Translations under genes and position numbers: made by a program
DNA from: Martinezella rhizogenes
GTDB taxonomy: Bacteria; Pseudomonadota; Alphaproteobacteria; Rhizobiales; Rhizobiaceae
Direction: 5' to 3'
Length of the DNA: 64,000 nt
Assembly (NCBI GenBank): GCA_013322215.1
Contig: JAAMEZ010000006.1
Coordinates: 124,001 to 188,000, forward strand
Shown: piece after piece, positions 30,288-39,682 of the stretch
Numbering within the stretch: the stretch's first letter is position 1
Layout: each line of letters starts with the position of its first letter
Notes under the pieces: generated by a model
Databases searched by the model: none
What the model was told of the DNA's origin: nothing
The model's input: the letters and a program-made list of their open reading frames with translations, nothing else

Positions 30288-31253
30288 CTATGACGAGCGA
30301 CGCAGCAAGGTTCGATAAAACGATAGCACCGTCCCGTCCTGATTTCCGAGCGGATTTTCCGCCTCGATATCCTCGGCGAGGAAGCTTTCGATGGCGTCAA
30401 AGACCGGCGGAGCGCTGACGATGCGCCGATGACCGAAGCCATTAGCCCAGAAAAGGTGGACATGCGATCCCTCGGCGGCATAGGCGCGAGCATGATCGGC
30501 ACTCACCTCCTTGTCATCTTCGGCATGAACGACAAGGACCGGTCGGCTCGGATCGAGCCTGCCGCGCTTCTGGTCATAGGAGGCAAGCGTTCTGCCCGTC
30601 ACGCGGCGAACCTCGTCTTCCAGGCTCGCTTGTGTCGCCGGCCCGAGCCGCATCAGGCGGCCGAAATCCTTGAACAGCCAGCCCATGGCGCTCGGCGCGC
30701 CGATCAATACCAGTTTGCCCGGCCGAAGCGGCTCGATATCGGGCAGAAAGCCCGCAGACGCCAGCGTCAGAGATGCACCGCCGAAGGAATGCCCGATCGC
30801 AGCATCGAAACCTCCGAAGCGGGCAGAAGCGGCTGCGATGGCGGAAACGGCCAAACGGACATTCAGGAACCGTCCGCCCGAACGACCATGCCCGGGAAGA
30901 TCGAGCGAGATCACCTCTGCCCCACGATCGGCAAGGAAGGTAGCAAGTTCGGACATGTATTCACTGCTGGAACCCCAGCCATGTACCACGAGATAGCGTT
31001 TGCGCGATCCCTTGGCTCCGCCATTGAAACGATAGGCCATGGCGCGGCCGCCCGGAAACGGCAGCATCACCCGCTCCGCCGCCAGAAGACGCTCCCTGCC
31101 CTCCATATGCGCCGCCTTGGCCTTTGAGCCGCGCGGCCGGCGCGATGGCGTCAGACAGAAAAGCCGGAAAGCCGCCTTGCCGGCCAGCCGCGGAGACAGC
31201 CTTTCAAGACCGGACAGACCCGACCGGGTGACCTTGAGCGCAAAGGATGGCAT
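30288..31253 (-). CDS. Alpha/beta hydrolase
   Basis: A 321-residue serine hydrolase. The nucleophile elbow GHSFGGAS places the Ser at 156, the oxyanion region is VVHGWGSSS (89-97), the acid is probably in HAEDDKEV and the His in GFGHRRIV. It has the overall look of a lysophospholipase or esterase; no substrate is evident. The start at 31251-31253 is divergent from a MarR gene whose start is 46 bp away. The shared promoter contains a palindrome, so the MarR protein probably controls this hydrolase. A longer reading frame up to 31385 overlaps the MarR gene and is rejected. Confidence 0.85.
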   Translation of the reverse strand: MPSFALKVTRSGLSGLERLSPRLAGKAAFRLFCLTPSRRPRGSKAKAAHMEGRERLLAAERVMLPFPGGRAMAYRFNGGAKGSRKRYLVVHGWGSSSEYMSELATFLADRGAEVISLDLPGHGRSGGRFLNVRLAVSAIAAASARFGGFDAAIGHSFGGASLTLASAGFLPDIEPLRPGKLVLIGAPSAMGWLFKDFGRLMRLGPATQASLEDEVRRVTGRTLASYDQKRGRLDPSRPVLVVHAEDDKEVSADHARAYAAEGSHVHLFWANGFGHRRIVSAPPVFDAIESFLAEDIEAENPLGNQDGTVLSFYRTLLRRSS

Positions 31254-31269
31254 AGTGGGAATCCAACAA

Positions 31270-31285
31270 TGTTCAACTATGAACA
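31270..31285. promoter_or_regulatory. Candidate MarR operator
   Basis: TGTTCA-ACTA-TGAACA, a perfect palindrome with 6-bp arms, sits between the hydrolase and MarR start codons. The half-site ATGAACA recurs at 31299-31305, 20 bp downstream, overlapping the MarR start codon. Two half-sites on one DNA face fit MarR-family autoregulation. Confidence 0.55.
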
Positions 31286-31298
31286 ATAAAGTACAACG

Positions 31299-31784
31299 AT
31301 GAACAAAAATCAATCCCTTCCCTGGGACCATCCGCGTTTTCGAAGCTGGATCGCCGTGGCGCGCGCCTGCCAGCTGATGCAACAATCACTGGCGCGGGAA
31401 TTGGCGCATCTCGACATCAAGCCGCCGCATCTCGACATTCTCGTCAACCTGTTTCGCTTTGAAGGGATTTCCCAGCAGGAACTCGCCCGCAAGCTATTGG
31501 TCGGCCGCTCCAACATGAGCATGTTGTTGCCGCAGATGGAAAAGCGGGGACTGATCGAACGGCGCAGCGACCGTCTCGACAAGCGCGTGCTCCGCCTCCA
31601 CCTGACCGAGGAAGGGCGACGTGTCACAGGGGAAGCCATGACCATCCAGACCGCGCTCATCGACCGGATGCTCTCGGATGCGCCGATCGAAGAGTGCGAA
31701 GCGATCACCGTGCATATGGAGCGCATCGTCAGCCTCCTGATACAGGAAGAGCGTGAACCGCTGGAGCCCGTTGGCGATCAATGA
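31299..31784 (+). CDS. MarR-family transcriptional regulator
   Basis: A 161-residue winged-helix regulator. The DNA-binding core is FEGISQQELARKLLVGRSNM followed by SMLLPQMEKRGLIERRSDRLDKR, with the typical wing DKRVLRLHLTEEG. It probably represses itself and the divergent hydrolase through the palindrome between them. Its ligand is unknown. The stop overlaps the convergent LtrA gene by a few bases. Confidence 0.9.
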   Translation: MNKNQSLPWDHPRFRSWIAVARACQLMQQSLARELAHLDIKPPHLDILVNLFRFEGISQQELARKLLVGRSNMSMLLPQMEKRGLIERRSDRLDKRVLRLHLTEEGRRVTGEAMTIQTALIDRMLSDAPIEECEAITVHMERIVSLLIQEEREPLEPVGDQ

Positions 31785-32977
31785 TCGCCAGTCGAACGTG
31801 CCGAAGGAACGACCCGGTTCAACGAGGCGAATTCCCAGATAGCAACGACGACAAGCACGGCTGTGGCGAGAATGCCGAGCTGGTAGACCACGACCATCGG
31901 CAAGGTGATGAGCAGCAGCGCCAGCCCGACGAGCCCAGCCATGTGCGACAGTGGCGGCCGGCCGGTGGTCACCCCTTTGAACCAAAGATTTCCAAGCAGG
32001 AAGACCGCCGGCCCACCGAGTAGGGCAGCTGCAGCGTGCATGTCGGCAGCATCATGCGGATGAGCAAAGAGGAATTCGTCTCCGACGACGCTCAGAATGA
32101 TTCCGGCGAGGATCGGAATATGCGCGTAGGTGAACGCCTGGCGCGCGAGGCTGCCGGGCGTGTCGTCATGTTCGATACGATGTGCCGCCCTTTCATGACC
32201 GAACTGAAAGTAGATCCACCAGAGAGCAACCGTGCCGACGAAAGCGGTGATGAATACCGCGACTATCAAGGGCGTTACCGGCTGCTCGGCGAAGGTCTTG
32301 CCAGCCTGCAGGACCGCTTCGCCGAGGCAGATGATGATGAATAGCGCACAGCGTTCGGCCAGATGCGCGCCCGACACATCCCAGTCCGCCGTCGTCGACT
32401 TGCCGAGCCCAGGTACCCGGAAGCCGAGCGCAGGGGCCGAATATTCGATGACGAGAGCGATCAGCCAAAGCACGATGCGGGCCTCGCCTTCCATCAGCGC
32501 ACCAGCGATCCAGAAGATGCCGGACAGGACGAGCCAGCTGGTGATACGCAGGAAATTGCGATGGTTGGCCGCACTGGCATTCTTGAGGGCGTAGACGGTG
32601 AACAGCGAGCGTCCCACCTGCATGAAGACGTAGGCGCCGGCAAAGAAAATCGCCTTCTCGCCGAAAGCTTCGGGGATCGAGGCCGAGAGGATTAGCCCGG
32701 CAAACATCAGCGTGAAGAGCATGATGCGTACCGGCATTCGATCCGGATCGAGCCAGTTCGTCACCCAGGCGGTAAAAACCCAGACCCACCACACCGCGAA
32801 GATCAGCATGATCGCTTCGAGGGCGCCCAATGGGGTGAAATGCTCGGCCAGCGCATGGGCAAGCTGCGAAATCGAGAAAACGAAGACCAGATCGAAAAAC
32901 AGCTCGACGAAGGAGACCTTGCTCTCGTTCTTGCTACCCTTGGCGCGAAGCCAATTTTCCCTACCCCCAAGGATCAT
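31778..32977 (-). CDS. Low temperature requirement A (LtrA) family membrane protein
   Basis: A 399-residue polytopic membrane protein with about ten or eleven hydrophobic segments. LtrA hallmarks are visible: VSFVELFFDLVFVFSISQLA near the N-terminus, WWVWVFTAWVTNWLDPDR, and ERCALFIIICLGEAVLQAGK. LtrA was named for cold growth in Listeria, but the biochemical function is unknown. It is convergent with the MarR gene, overlapping it by seven bases. Confidence 0.9.
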   Translation of the reverse strand: MILGGRENWLRAKGSKNESKVSFVELFFDLVFVFSISQLAHALAEHFTPLGALEAIMLIFAVWWVWVFTAWVTNWLDPDRMPVRIMLFTLMFAGLILSASIPEAFGEKAIFFAGAYVFMQVGRSLFTVYALKNASAANHRNFLRITSWLVLSGIFWIAGALMEGEARIVLWLIALVIEYSAPALGFRVPGLGKSTTADWDVSGAHLAERCALFIIICLGEAVLQAGKTFAEQPVTPLIVAVFITAFVGTVALWWIYFQFGHERAAHRIEHDDTPGSLARQAFTYAHIPILAGIILSVVGDEFLFAHPHDAADMHAAAALLGGPAVFLLGNLWFKGVTTGRPPLSHMAGLVGLALLLITLPMVVVYQLGILATAVLVVVAIWEFASLNRVVPSARSTGDH

Positions 32978-33009
32978 GCTTGCGCCCCCTGTCCGTTACT
33001 GGAGATTTA

Positions 33010-33384
33010 CTAGTGCGGCTTTCCAATCGGGTCACGACTGAGACCCTTTTCCTTCAACTCGGCCTCATAGGCCGTGAAAAGCTCCTGGCCTTTCTCTCCG
33101 AGCTCGCGCAGATAGGACCATGTGAAAATGCCGGTGTCGTGCATGTCGTCGAAGCCGATGCGCACGGCATAATTGCCGGTAGGCGTCATCGACATGATGC
33201 CGACATCGCGCTTGCCCGGCACGGTAACCTTCTGCCCCGGCCCATGTCCCTGGACTTCCGCGGAGGGCGACAGCACCCGCAGCATCTCGGCCGGCAAATC
33301 GAAGCTCGCGCCATTGTCGAATGTCACCGTGAGGTGACGACGATCTTTCGAGACCCGCAATTCGGTCGGCCAAACGTCACTCAT
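33010..33384 (-). CDS. DUF971 (gamma-butyrobetaine hydroxylase-like N-terminal domain) protein
   Basis: About 124 residues from the ATG at 33382-33384, which has GGGA six bases upstream; an ATG four codons earlier is an alternative. The core WPTELRVSKDRRHLTVTFDN and IRIGFDDMHDTGIFTWSYLRE (RIGFDDMHDTG in this protein) matches DUF971. Stand-alone DUF971 proteins are found near iron-sulfur and Mrp/ApbC genes elsewhere; here the neighbour is the radical-SAM protein MoaA, divergently transcribed. Function is not established. Confidence 0.85.
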   Translation of the reverse strand: MSDVWPTELRVSKDRRHLTVTFDNGASFDLPAEMLRVLSPSAEVQGHGPGQKVTVPGKRDVGIMSMTPTGNYAVRIGFDDMHDTGIFTWSYLRELGEKGQELFTAYEAELKEKGLSRDPIGKPH

Positions 33385-33394
33385 CGATTTTCCC

Positions 33395-33462
33395 ATGCCT
33401 TTCAGTGTCTTTCCGAGAATTATGCCGCTACAGGTTCGCACGCAAGTATAATTGAAAGGCAT
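33395..33462. promoter_or_regulatory. Widely spaced 10-bp inverted repeat between DUF971 gene and moaA
   Basis: ATGCCTTTCA at 33395-33404 and TGAAAGGCAT at 33453-33462 are perfect inverted copies, 48 bp apart, bracketing the divergent promoter region. This may be coincidental or a looping operator. Confidence 0.3.
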
Positions 33463-33517
33463 TTTCCTTGACGCAACAATCGCCTATGCACACATTAGAG
33501 GCCTGACGGAGGTTCGA

Positions 33518-34567
33518 GTGAATAGCATTGTTGGTACGATAGGCGGCGCCGCGCCGCTGGCAGCGGATACTGGCCCGATGATTGATCCCTTTGGGCGTGC
33601 CGTCACCTATCTGCGTGTTTCCGTCACCGATCGCTGCGACTTCCGCTGCACCTACTGCATGGCCGAGCACATGACCTTCTTGCCCAAGAAGGATCTACTG
33701 ACGCTCGAAGAGCTCGATCGGCTCTGTTCCGCCTTCATCGCCAAGGGCGTGCGCAAGATCAGGCTCACCGGCGGCGAACCCTTGGTGCGCAAGAACATCA
33801 TGTTTCTGGTCCGGAAACTCGGTGAGAGCGTGCAGAACGGCGCGCTCGACGAATTGACCCTGACGACGAACGGTTCCCAGCTCGCCCGCCATGCCGACGA
33901 GCTCTACGATAGCGGCGTGCGGCGCATCAACGTCTCGCTCGATACGCTGGATCCCGACAAATTCCGCGCGATCACCCGCTGGGGAGATTTCTCCAAGGTG
34001 ATGGAAGGCATCGACGCAGCGCAGAAAGCCGGGCTGAAGATCAAGCTGAATGCCGTCGCGCTCAAAGGCTTCAACGATACCGAAATTCCCGGCCTGCTGC
34101 GGTTCGCGCACGGTCGCGGCATGGACCTGACCGTCATCGAGACCATGCCCATGGGCGAGATCGACGAGGATCGCACCGACCAGTATCTGCCGCTTTCCCA
34201 GTTGCGCGCTGATCTCGAACGTCAGTTCACGCTGACCGATATCCCCTTCAAGACGGGCGGCCCTGCCCGCTATGTCGAAGTCGCCGAAACCGGCGGCCGC
34301 CTCGGCTTCATCACGCCGATGACCCATAATTTCTGCGAGAGCTGCAATCGCGTGCGGCTCACCTGCACGGGCACGCTCTATATGTGCCTCGGGCAGAACG
34401 ACGCGGCCGACCTGCGTACGGCGCTGCGGGCGAGCGAGGACGATGCCCTGCTCCATGCTGCGATCGACGAAGCGATTACCCGCAAGCCCAAGGGGCATGA
34501 CTTCATCATCGACCGCACGCACAACCGCCCGGCGGTCGCTCGCCACATGAGCGTCACCGGCGGCTGA
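33518..34567 (+). CDS. moaA: GTP 3',8-cyclase (molybdenum cofactor synthesis)
   Basis: A radical-SAM enzyme for the first step of molybdopterin synthesis, GTP to 3',8-cyclo-GTP. From the GTG at 33518 (GGAGG five bases upstream) it has 349 residues. The SAM cluster motif CxxxCxxC is at C40, C44, C47; the second cluster is C273-x2-C276-x13-C290; the conserved GG is at the very C-terminus (VTGG). A longer in-frame reading from 33452 lacks a ribosome binding site. mobA and mobB follow 4 kb downstream, with unrelated genes between. Confidence 0.96.
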   Translation: MNSIVGTIGGAAPLAADTGPMIDPFGRAVTYLRVSVTDRCDFRCTYCMAEHMTFLPKKDLLTLEELDRLCSAFIAKGVRKIRLTGGEPLVRKNIMFLVRKLGESVQNGALDELTLTTNGSQLARHADELYDSGVRRINVSLDTLDPDKFRAITRWGDFSKVMEGIDAAQKAGLKIKLNAVALKGFNDTEIPGLLRFAHGRGMDLTVIETMPMGEIDEDRTDQYLPLSQLRADLERQFTLTDIPFKTGGPARYVEVAETGGRLGFITPMTHNFCESCNRVRLTCTGTLYMCLGQNDAADLRTALRASEDDALLHAAIDEAITRKPKGHDFIIDRTHNRPAVARHMSVTGG

Positions 34568-34585
34568 TACTATCTTAATAGAAAA

Positions 34586-34621
34586 GCAAAGGGCGCGAGG
34601 TAGGAACCTCGCGCCCTTTGC
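34586..34621. terminator. Bidirectional terminator between moaA and the chemoreceptor gene
   Basis: A perfect 16-bp stem (GCAAAGGGCGCGAGGT and its complement) with loop AGGA, with T-rich sequence on both sides (CTTTTC on the minus strand, TTTG on the plus strand). It serves both convergent genes. Confidence 0.9.
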
Positions 34622-34647
34622 TTTGACAAGCTGGCAAAGCCTATGTT

Positions 34648-37197
34648 TCAGGCCGCACGATAACGCACGTCCGTGTTGCCGTGATCTGCGTAACCCACCT
34701 CGCCATCGCCGGTACGGAAGCGATCGATCTTCTCGGATAGCATGTCGACACGCTGGCGCAGGCCGTGGATCTCGGCGTTGTTTTCCTCGACCATCGCAGC
34801 GTTGCGCTGGGTGATGAGCTCCACTTCGGACACGGCTCGCGTCACCTCCTCAATACCGGTCGACTGCTCTGTTGTCGCAGATGAAATGTCGGCAACAAGC
34901 CTCTGGACGCCAGTAACGTGGCTGATGATCTCCGCCAGCGCAGCACCGGTCTGCTCGACCAGATGAACGCCGTTCTGCACCTGGGCGGAGCTTGCCGAAA
35001 TCAGGCCCTTGATCTCCTTGGCTGCATTGGCGCAGCGCTGTGCCAGTTCGCGGACCTCCTGAGCAACGACGGCAAAGCCGCGGCCAGCCTCGCCGGCACG
35101 GGCAGCCTCGACGCCGGCATTCAGCGCCAGCAGGTTTGTCTGGAAGGCAATCTCGTCGATGACGCCGATGATCGTGGCGATCTTCTCGGAGGAACGGTTG
35201 ATCTCGCTCATGGCGCCGACAGCCTTCGCAACGACTTCGCCCGACTGGGTCGCATAGGCCTGCGTCTCATTCACGGAGTTCGCCGTTTGCCGGGCGCGAT
35301 CAGCGGTTGAGCGGACAACGTCGCTGAGGCGGTGCAGCGCCCGTGAGCTTTCCTCGAGGGCGGCCGCCTGCTGCTCGGTGCGCCGCGCCAGATCATCGGC
35401 CGACATTGCGAGGTTGCCTGTGCCGCCCTTGATTTCTTCGGCCGTGTAGCGAACATCCGTCAGGGTCTCGCGAAGAGCTTCAACCGCGTGATTGTAGGTG
35501 AAGGCCATTTCCACGAAGTCGGCGGAAAGATCCTCGCGCATGCCTTCTTCCAGATTGCCGTCCGCAAGCTTGGCGAGAACGTCCGCCAGCGCATTGAGCG
35601 CCTGCTTCTGCTCGGCTTCGATGCGGGCGCGCTCGGCAGCGCGGCGGGATGCCTCTTCCGCAGAGAGCGCACGGGCGCTTTCTGCCTCACGCTCCAACCG
35701 GACGTTTTCGAGAGCGGCATCGCGGAAGACGCTGACGGAGCGGACCATGTCACCGATCTCGTCGCCGCGATTACGGCCGTCGATCGCCACTTCCAAATCA
35801 CCGCTTGCGAGGCGCGTCATGACGTCGGCGACGCGCTTCAGCGGGCCACGCAGGGTTTCCACCAGCATCAAGCCACCGATGATGGCAAGCAGCGTGCCGA
35901 CGATCATGGCGATGACCGAGACATTGGCCGAGCGCTCGCTGTCTTCCTTGCCGATCTCCTGCGCCTGGGCGACGAAGCCGCGCAGCGAGGTCATCGCGTC
36001 GGCGAGCAGGGCGTTGGACTGAACACGCGTCGTCTTCCAGTCGGCTGAAGTCTGCAGCAGATCGGCCGATCCATTGGTCAGGCCGTCGATCAGCGGCTTC
36101 ATATGAGCCGCGAAATCACGCATCGTGGCATTGGTCTGGCCGAGTTCCGAAATCCTGGCAGCAACGCTCTGCAGATCCTTGAGGTCCGCGAGCACCAGTT
36201 CGCGCGATGCAGCATCGCGGACATTTTCCATGCGCGAGGCATGCAACGTCAGGCGATCGACAAGGCCAAGTGCCTGATCAACGTGATCCAGAAGCTCCTT
36301 CTGGCCATCGATGATCTTGTCGAGACTGACGAAGCGATCGGCGGCAGTGTCGCTGTTCTTGGCCGACTGCAGCGTCATCTCGCCTTCGATCTTCACGAAG
36401 CTCTGCAGGATCGGACCCATGGCTTCCACCTTCTGATCGGGCGTGTCGGAGCCCTTCAACACCGCATCGAGTTTGTCGGCGGCGTCGGAAGCGTTCGCGA
36501 CGAGCGCGGCGCCACGCTTGGAGACGAGAGCCTTTGAAACCGTTACCTGCTTCAAAATGGCGTCGGCATAGGTGCGCGCGTCTGAAATCTCTTCGGTGGA
36601 ATCGGCTGCCATCTGCACCTGAATGCGCAGATTGCTCATCTTCTCCGACAGCCCCTTATAGGCAGCGGCATCGTAAAGCAGTTCCTTGGCGAAGGTTTCC
36701 TTGTCGCCGAAATCCTTGCGGATGATGTCGATCTGCTTGCCGGCCGCCTTGGCGGTCGCCTCGACATTTTGCACCGCCTTCTGGATGGCTTCGACGTCGC
36801 TATCCTGCTTTTGTTTGATAGACCAGAGGGTCGCTTCCTGCGTGCGCATCTTGGCGGCAAGCTCGCTGACCGGAACGATCTTGGCGCGCTGATCGTCACT
36901 CAGCAATCCGCTCAAGCGAAGTACGCCCTTTTCCTGCGCATCGATCTTTTCGGCGAGCGCTTGGCGCGTATCTCCGGAAGGCGACCCGGTGAATTCCTGC
37001 AGGGCAGCCTGCAGGTTTTCGAAGTCGCTGATATTTTCGATCGTGGCGCGCGTCACGGTCATATGACCGTTCAGAATATTGGCCGTGTGATAGCCGACGA
37101 GGCCGACACCGGCGATGAGAACCACCAGCGGCACTACGAAAATAAGGACTTTGGTGACAATCCTTCGGCCTTGCAAAAGACGATCAATGAAAAACAT
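34648..37197 (-). CDS. Methyl-accepting chemotaxis protein
   Basis: An 849-residue transmembrane chemoreceptor. TM1 is near 12-34 (VLIFVVPLVVLIAGVGLV) and TM2 near 424-446, giving a large periplasmic helical ligand-binding domain of about 390 residues. A HAMP domain follows (GPLKRVADVMTRLASGDLEV), then a second HAMP-like segment (LNALADVLAKLADGNLEEG), then the signalling domain with the conserved hairpin EIAFQTNLLALNAGVEAARA near 680-720. The start is the ATG at 37195-37197 with GAGG upstream; a TTG four codons earlier is possible. No che genes are adjacent, so it is an orphan receptor feeding the main system. Ligand unknown. Confidence 0.93.
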   Translation of the reverse strand: MFFIDRLLQGRRIVTKVLIFVVPLVVLIAGVGLVGYHTANILNGHMTVTRATIENISDFENLQAALQEFTGSPSGDTRQALAEKIDAQEKGVLRLSGLLSDDQRAKIVPVSELAAKMRTQEATLWSIKQKQDSDVEAIQKAVQNVEATAKAAGKQIDIIRKDFGDKETFAKELLYDAAAYKGLSEKMSNLRIQVQMAADSTEEISDARTYADAILKQVTVSKALVSKRGAALVANASDAADKLDAVLKGSDTPDQKVEAMGPILQSFVKIEGEMTLQSAKNSDTAADRFVSLDKIIDGQKELLDHVDQALGLVDRLTLHASRMENVRDAASRELVLADLKDLQSVAARISELGQTNATMRDFAAHMKPLIDGLTNGSADLLQTSADWKTTRVQSNALLADAMTSLRGFVAQAQEIGKEDSERSANVSVIAMIVGTLLAIIGGLMLVETLRGPLKRVADVMTRLASGDLEVAIDGRNRGDEIGDMVRSVSVFRDAALENVRLEREAESARALSAEEASRRAAERARIEAEQKQALNALADVLAKLADGNLEEGMREDLSADFVEMAFTYNHAVEALRETLTDVRYTAEEIKGGTGNLAMSADDLARRTEQQAAALEESSRALHRLSDVVRSTADRARQTANSVNETQAYATQSGEVVAKAVGAMSEINRSSEKIATIIGVIDEIAFQTNLLALNAGVEAARAGEAGRGFAVVAQEVRELAQRCANAAKEIKGLISASSAQVQNGVHLVEQTGAALAEIISHVTGVQRLVADISSATTEQSTGIEEVTRAVSEVELITQRNAAMVEENNAEIHGLRQRVDMLSEKIDRFRTGDGEVGYADHGNTDVRYRAA

Positions 37198-37532
37198 GCG
37201 GCGCCTCAACTGGATTATTAAAAATCTCCAGCGAAGGCGGGATCGTCATTCCTGCTGCGCTGCGGTAGCTGCTTCTGCCTCATGCAAAACCGCAAAGAGC
37301 CTCGGAAAATAAGATTGAATAAGGATTAATCGTTCGCCTGAAACCGGTCGCATCGGCAAAAAATTTACAACCGCCGTATCATTTCGCGACCATTGCGCGA
37401 AAAACATGCCATTTTCGCAACAACTCCGCTGCACCGCACAATCGAATTCAACCGCAGTCAAAAGACAACCGATTCCAATTTGCGGAAAACGGCGCTAATC
37501 GAGATAGGCATATCGGGGGACTCATCTTTCTC
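37198..37532. other. 335-bp intergenic region between divergent chemoreceptor and EamA genes
   Basis: No convincing gene. It contains a perfect 7-bp inverted repeat TTTCGCG / CGCGAAA with a 7-nt spacer at 37382-37402, and a moderately AT-rich stretch at 37305-37370. These may be promoter and operator elements for the divergent genes. I cannot assign promoter boxes with confidence. Confidence 0.4.
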
Positions 37533-38444
37533 ATGCGACTGACCAAGAATACGCAGGGCGCGCTCTTCATGGCCGTATCCATGGCCGGCTTCTGCTGCAG
37601 CGATGCGCTGTCCAAAACAGTCATCGCCACGATGAATGCGGGCGAGATCATCTTCATTCGCGGCTTGTTCACGACCTTTTTTGTCTATCTGCTGGCCCGC
37701 AGGATGGGTGCCATGCGCTCCTGGAAAGTCATCCTGCAGCCGATGATCGCGCTACGGATCGCCTGCGAAGCGATAGCCGCCGCAACCTACATCACCGCTC
37801 TCGGGATGATGCCCATCGCCAATGCTTCCGCCATCCAGCAGGCCGTGCCGCTGGCGGTCACGCTCGGCGCGATGATCTTTCTGAAGGAGCCTGTGGGATG
37901 GCGGCGGTGGACGGCGATAGGCGTCGGCTTCATCGGCGTGCTGATCATCATCCGGCCCGGTCCGGAGGGTTTCACCACGGCAGCCTTGCTCGTCATCGCC
38001 TGCATGTTTGTGACTGCTGCCCGCGATCTGGCGACCCGCTGCATCGACAAGAATGTGCCGTCGCTGATGGTCACGCTCTGCACCGCATTTTCCATATCCA
38101 TCTTCGGCGCCTTGTGCATCGTTCCTTTCGGAGGATGGCAGCCGGTGAGCACGACATCGCTGATACAGATCCTGTTGGCCTCCGTTCTCGTGCTGGTCGG
38201 TTATCAGATGGTGATCCTGGCCATGCGCACCGGCGAAATCTCCTTCGTCGCGCCGTTCCGCTATCTGAGCCTTATCTGGTCCGCCTTGCTCGGTTTGATT
38301 GTTTTCAACGAGGTGCCGGACAGCTGGTCCATCTTCGGCGCCGCTGTTGTCATCGTCTCGGGCATCTATACTTTCTATCGCGAAAGCAAACGGCGGGCGG
38401 CCGAACCCGCCGTGCAGGAATCAGAACCCCGCGTTCCCGCCTGA
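37533..38444 (+). CDS. EamA/DMT-family transporter
   Basis: A 303-residue inner-membrane protein with ten predicted helices in two EamA repeats. The conserved start of repeat 1 is GALFMAVSMAGFCCSDALSK, the end of repeat 1 MIFLKEPVGWRRWTAIGVGF, and repeat 2 ends GLIVFNEVPDSWSIFGAAVV. The family exports metabolites or amino acids; the substrate is unknown. mobA begins only ten bases after its stop, so it may be co-transcribed with mobA-mobB. Confidence 0.88.
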   Translation: MRLTKNTQGALFMAVSMAGFCCSDALSKTVIATMNAGEIIFIRGLFTTFFVYLLARRMGAMRSWKVILQPMIALRIACEAIAAATYITALGMMPIANASAIQQAVPLAVTLGAMIFLKEPVGWRRWTAIGVGFIGVLIIIRPGPEGFTTAALLVIACMFVTAARDLATRCIDKNVPSLMVTLCTAFSISIFGALCIVPFGGWQPVSTTSLIQILLASVLVLVGYQMVILAMRTGEISFVAPFRYLSLIWSALLGLIVFNEVPDSWSIFGAAVVIVSGIYTFYRESKRRAAEPAVQESEPRVPA

Positions 38445-38454
38445 GGTCGCAATC

Positions 38455-39105
38455 ATGTCCGACTTCATCGCCAGTCCCGAAGATATTCCTGTCGTTCTGC
38501 TTGCGGGAGGCAGGTCGAGCCGCATGGGCGCGAACAAGGCCTTTGCATTGCTCGCCGGCGAAAGCTTGCTTGCTCGCATCTCCTCGAAGATCGCCGAAAG
38601 GCAACGCAAACCAATCGCTCTGAATGCCGAGGCCGATTGGCCAGACGTCATGGGGATGCCGCTTGTTCCCGACGGAATTCCGGGCAAATTAGGTCCGCTT
38701 GCGGGTGTCCTTGCCGCAATGCAAGACACGATATTGCGCTACCCCCAGGTCACGCATGTCGCCACCATCCCCATCGACACCCCGTTCTTTCCCCCCGATC
38801 TGGTCGCCCGCCTTGCCCATGTCGTTCGCGGCCCCGATGAGATTGTCATTGCAGCATCGCTCGGCCAGGATCATCCTGTTTTCGGTCTCTGGCCCATCTC
38901 CGCCGCCGCCGATCTGGAGCGATGGATCGTCTCCGACGAGAAGCGGCGCGTAAGAGATTTCCTCGCCCAGCATAGGGTGCGGCGGGTGGAATTTCCCGCG
39001 ATCGAAACGGCGATCGGCCCTCTCGACCCCTTTTTCAATATCAATACACCAGCCGATCTCGCTGAAGCAGAGGCATGGCTGGCAGCTTTGGAAAACATGT
39101 CATGA
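38455..39105 (+). CDS. mobA: Molybdenum cofactor guanylyltransferase
   Basis: Attaches GMP to Mo-molybdopterin to form the guanine dinucleotide cofactor. The 216-residue protein starts at the ATG at 38455. The nucleotide-binding LLAGGRSSRMGANKA is at about 15-29, and the DTPFF segment supplies the metal-binding aspartate. The reading frame is open upstream to 38299, but that part overlaps the EamA gene. Its last codons overlap the mobB start as ATGA. Confidence 0.95.
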   Translation: MSDFIASPEDIPVVLLAGGRSSRMGANKAFALLAGESLLARISSKIAERQRKPIALNAEADWPDVMGMPLVPDGIPGKLGPLAGVLAAMQDTILRYPQVTHVATIPIDTPFFPPDLVARLAHVVRGPDEIVIAASLGQDHPVFGLWPISAAADLERWIVSDEKRRVRDFLAQHRVRRVEFPAIETAIGPLDPFFNINTPADLAEAEAWLAALENMS

Positions 39106-39632
39106 CGAAATCCCGGCCCAAGATCTTCGGCATCGCCGGCTGGAAGAATTCCGGCAAGACGGGACTTGCCGTGCGACTGGTCACCGAATTCACGCAGCGC
39201 GGCTATCGGATCTCGACCATCAAGCATGCGCATCACGATTTCGATATCGACAAGGTCGGCGCCGATAGCTTTCGCCATCGTGAGGCGGGCGCGCATGAAG
39301 TCACCATCGTCTCCGGCACGCGCTATGCCATCATGCACGAGTTGCGCGGCGATCCGGAACCGAGCTTCGAAGAAATACTGGCGCGTCTTGCCCCTTGCGA
39401 CCTCGTTCTGATCGAGAGCTACAAGCGCGAACCCATACCGAAAATCGAGGCCCGACGGCTGGAAGCGGCCAAGTGCGAGCCGCTGGCCCCGCAGGACCGT
39501 CACATCGTCGCCATCGCCGCCGACCATCTGGTGGAAGACGCGGGTCCGCTTGCCGTTTTCGACCTTGACGATACGCTCGCCATCGCTGATTTCATCGCGG
39601 CGAAAGTCGGCCTCGGCAAACCGACGAAATAA
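39102..39632 (+). CDS. mobB: Molybdopterin-guanine dinucleotide biosynthesis adaptor protein
   Basis: A 176-residue GTP-binding protein that assists MobA. The P-loop GWKNSGKTGL is near 11-20 and STIKHAHHDFDIDKVGADS, the other family hallmark, near 34-52. The ATG at 39102 overlaps the mobA stop, which fixes the start and indicates translational coupling. It is the last gene of the EamA-mobA-mobB unit. Confidence 0.95.
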   Translation: MTKSRPKIFGIAGWKNSGKTGLAVRLVTEFTQRGYRISTIKHAHHDFDIDKVGADSFRHREAGAHEVTIVSGTRYAIMHELRGDPEPSFEEILARLAPCDLVLIESYKREPIPKIEARRLEAAKCEPLAPQDRHIVAIAADHLVEDAGPLAVFDLDDTLAIADFIAAKVGLGKPTK

Positions 39633-39637
39633 AAAAA

Positions 39638-39657
39638 GCCGCCGGTTTCCCGGCGGC
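39638..39657 (-). terminator. Terminator of the OmpA-family gene
   Basis: An 8-bp perfect stem GCCGCCGG / CCGGCGGC with loop TTTC. On the minus strand it is followed by seven T residues, so it mainly ends the OmpA-family transcript, and may also help end mobB transcription. Confidence 0.82.
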
Positions 39658-39682
39658 CTCTGTTCTGAATGCAGCCCAATAC

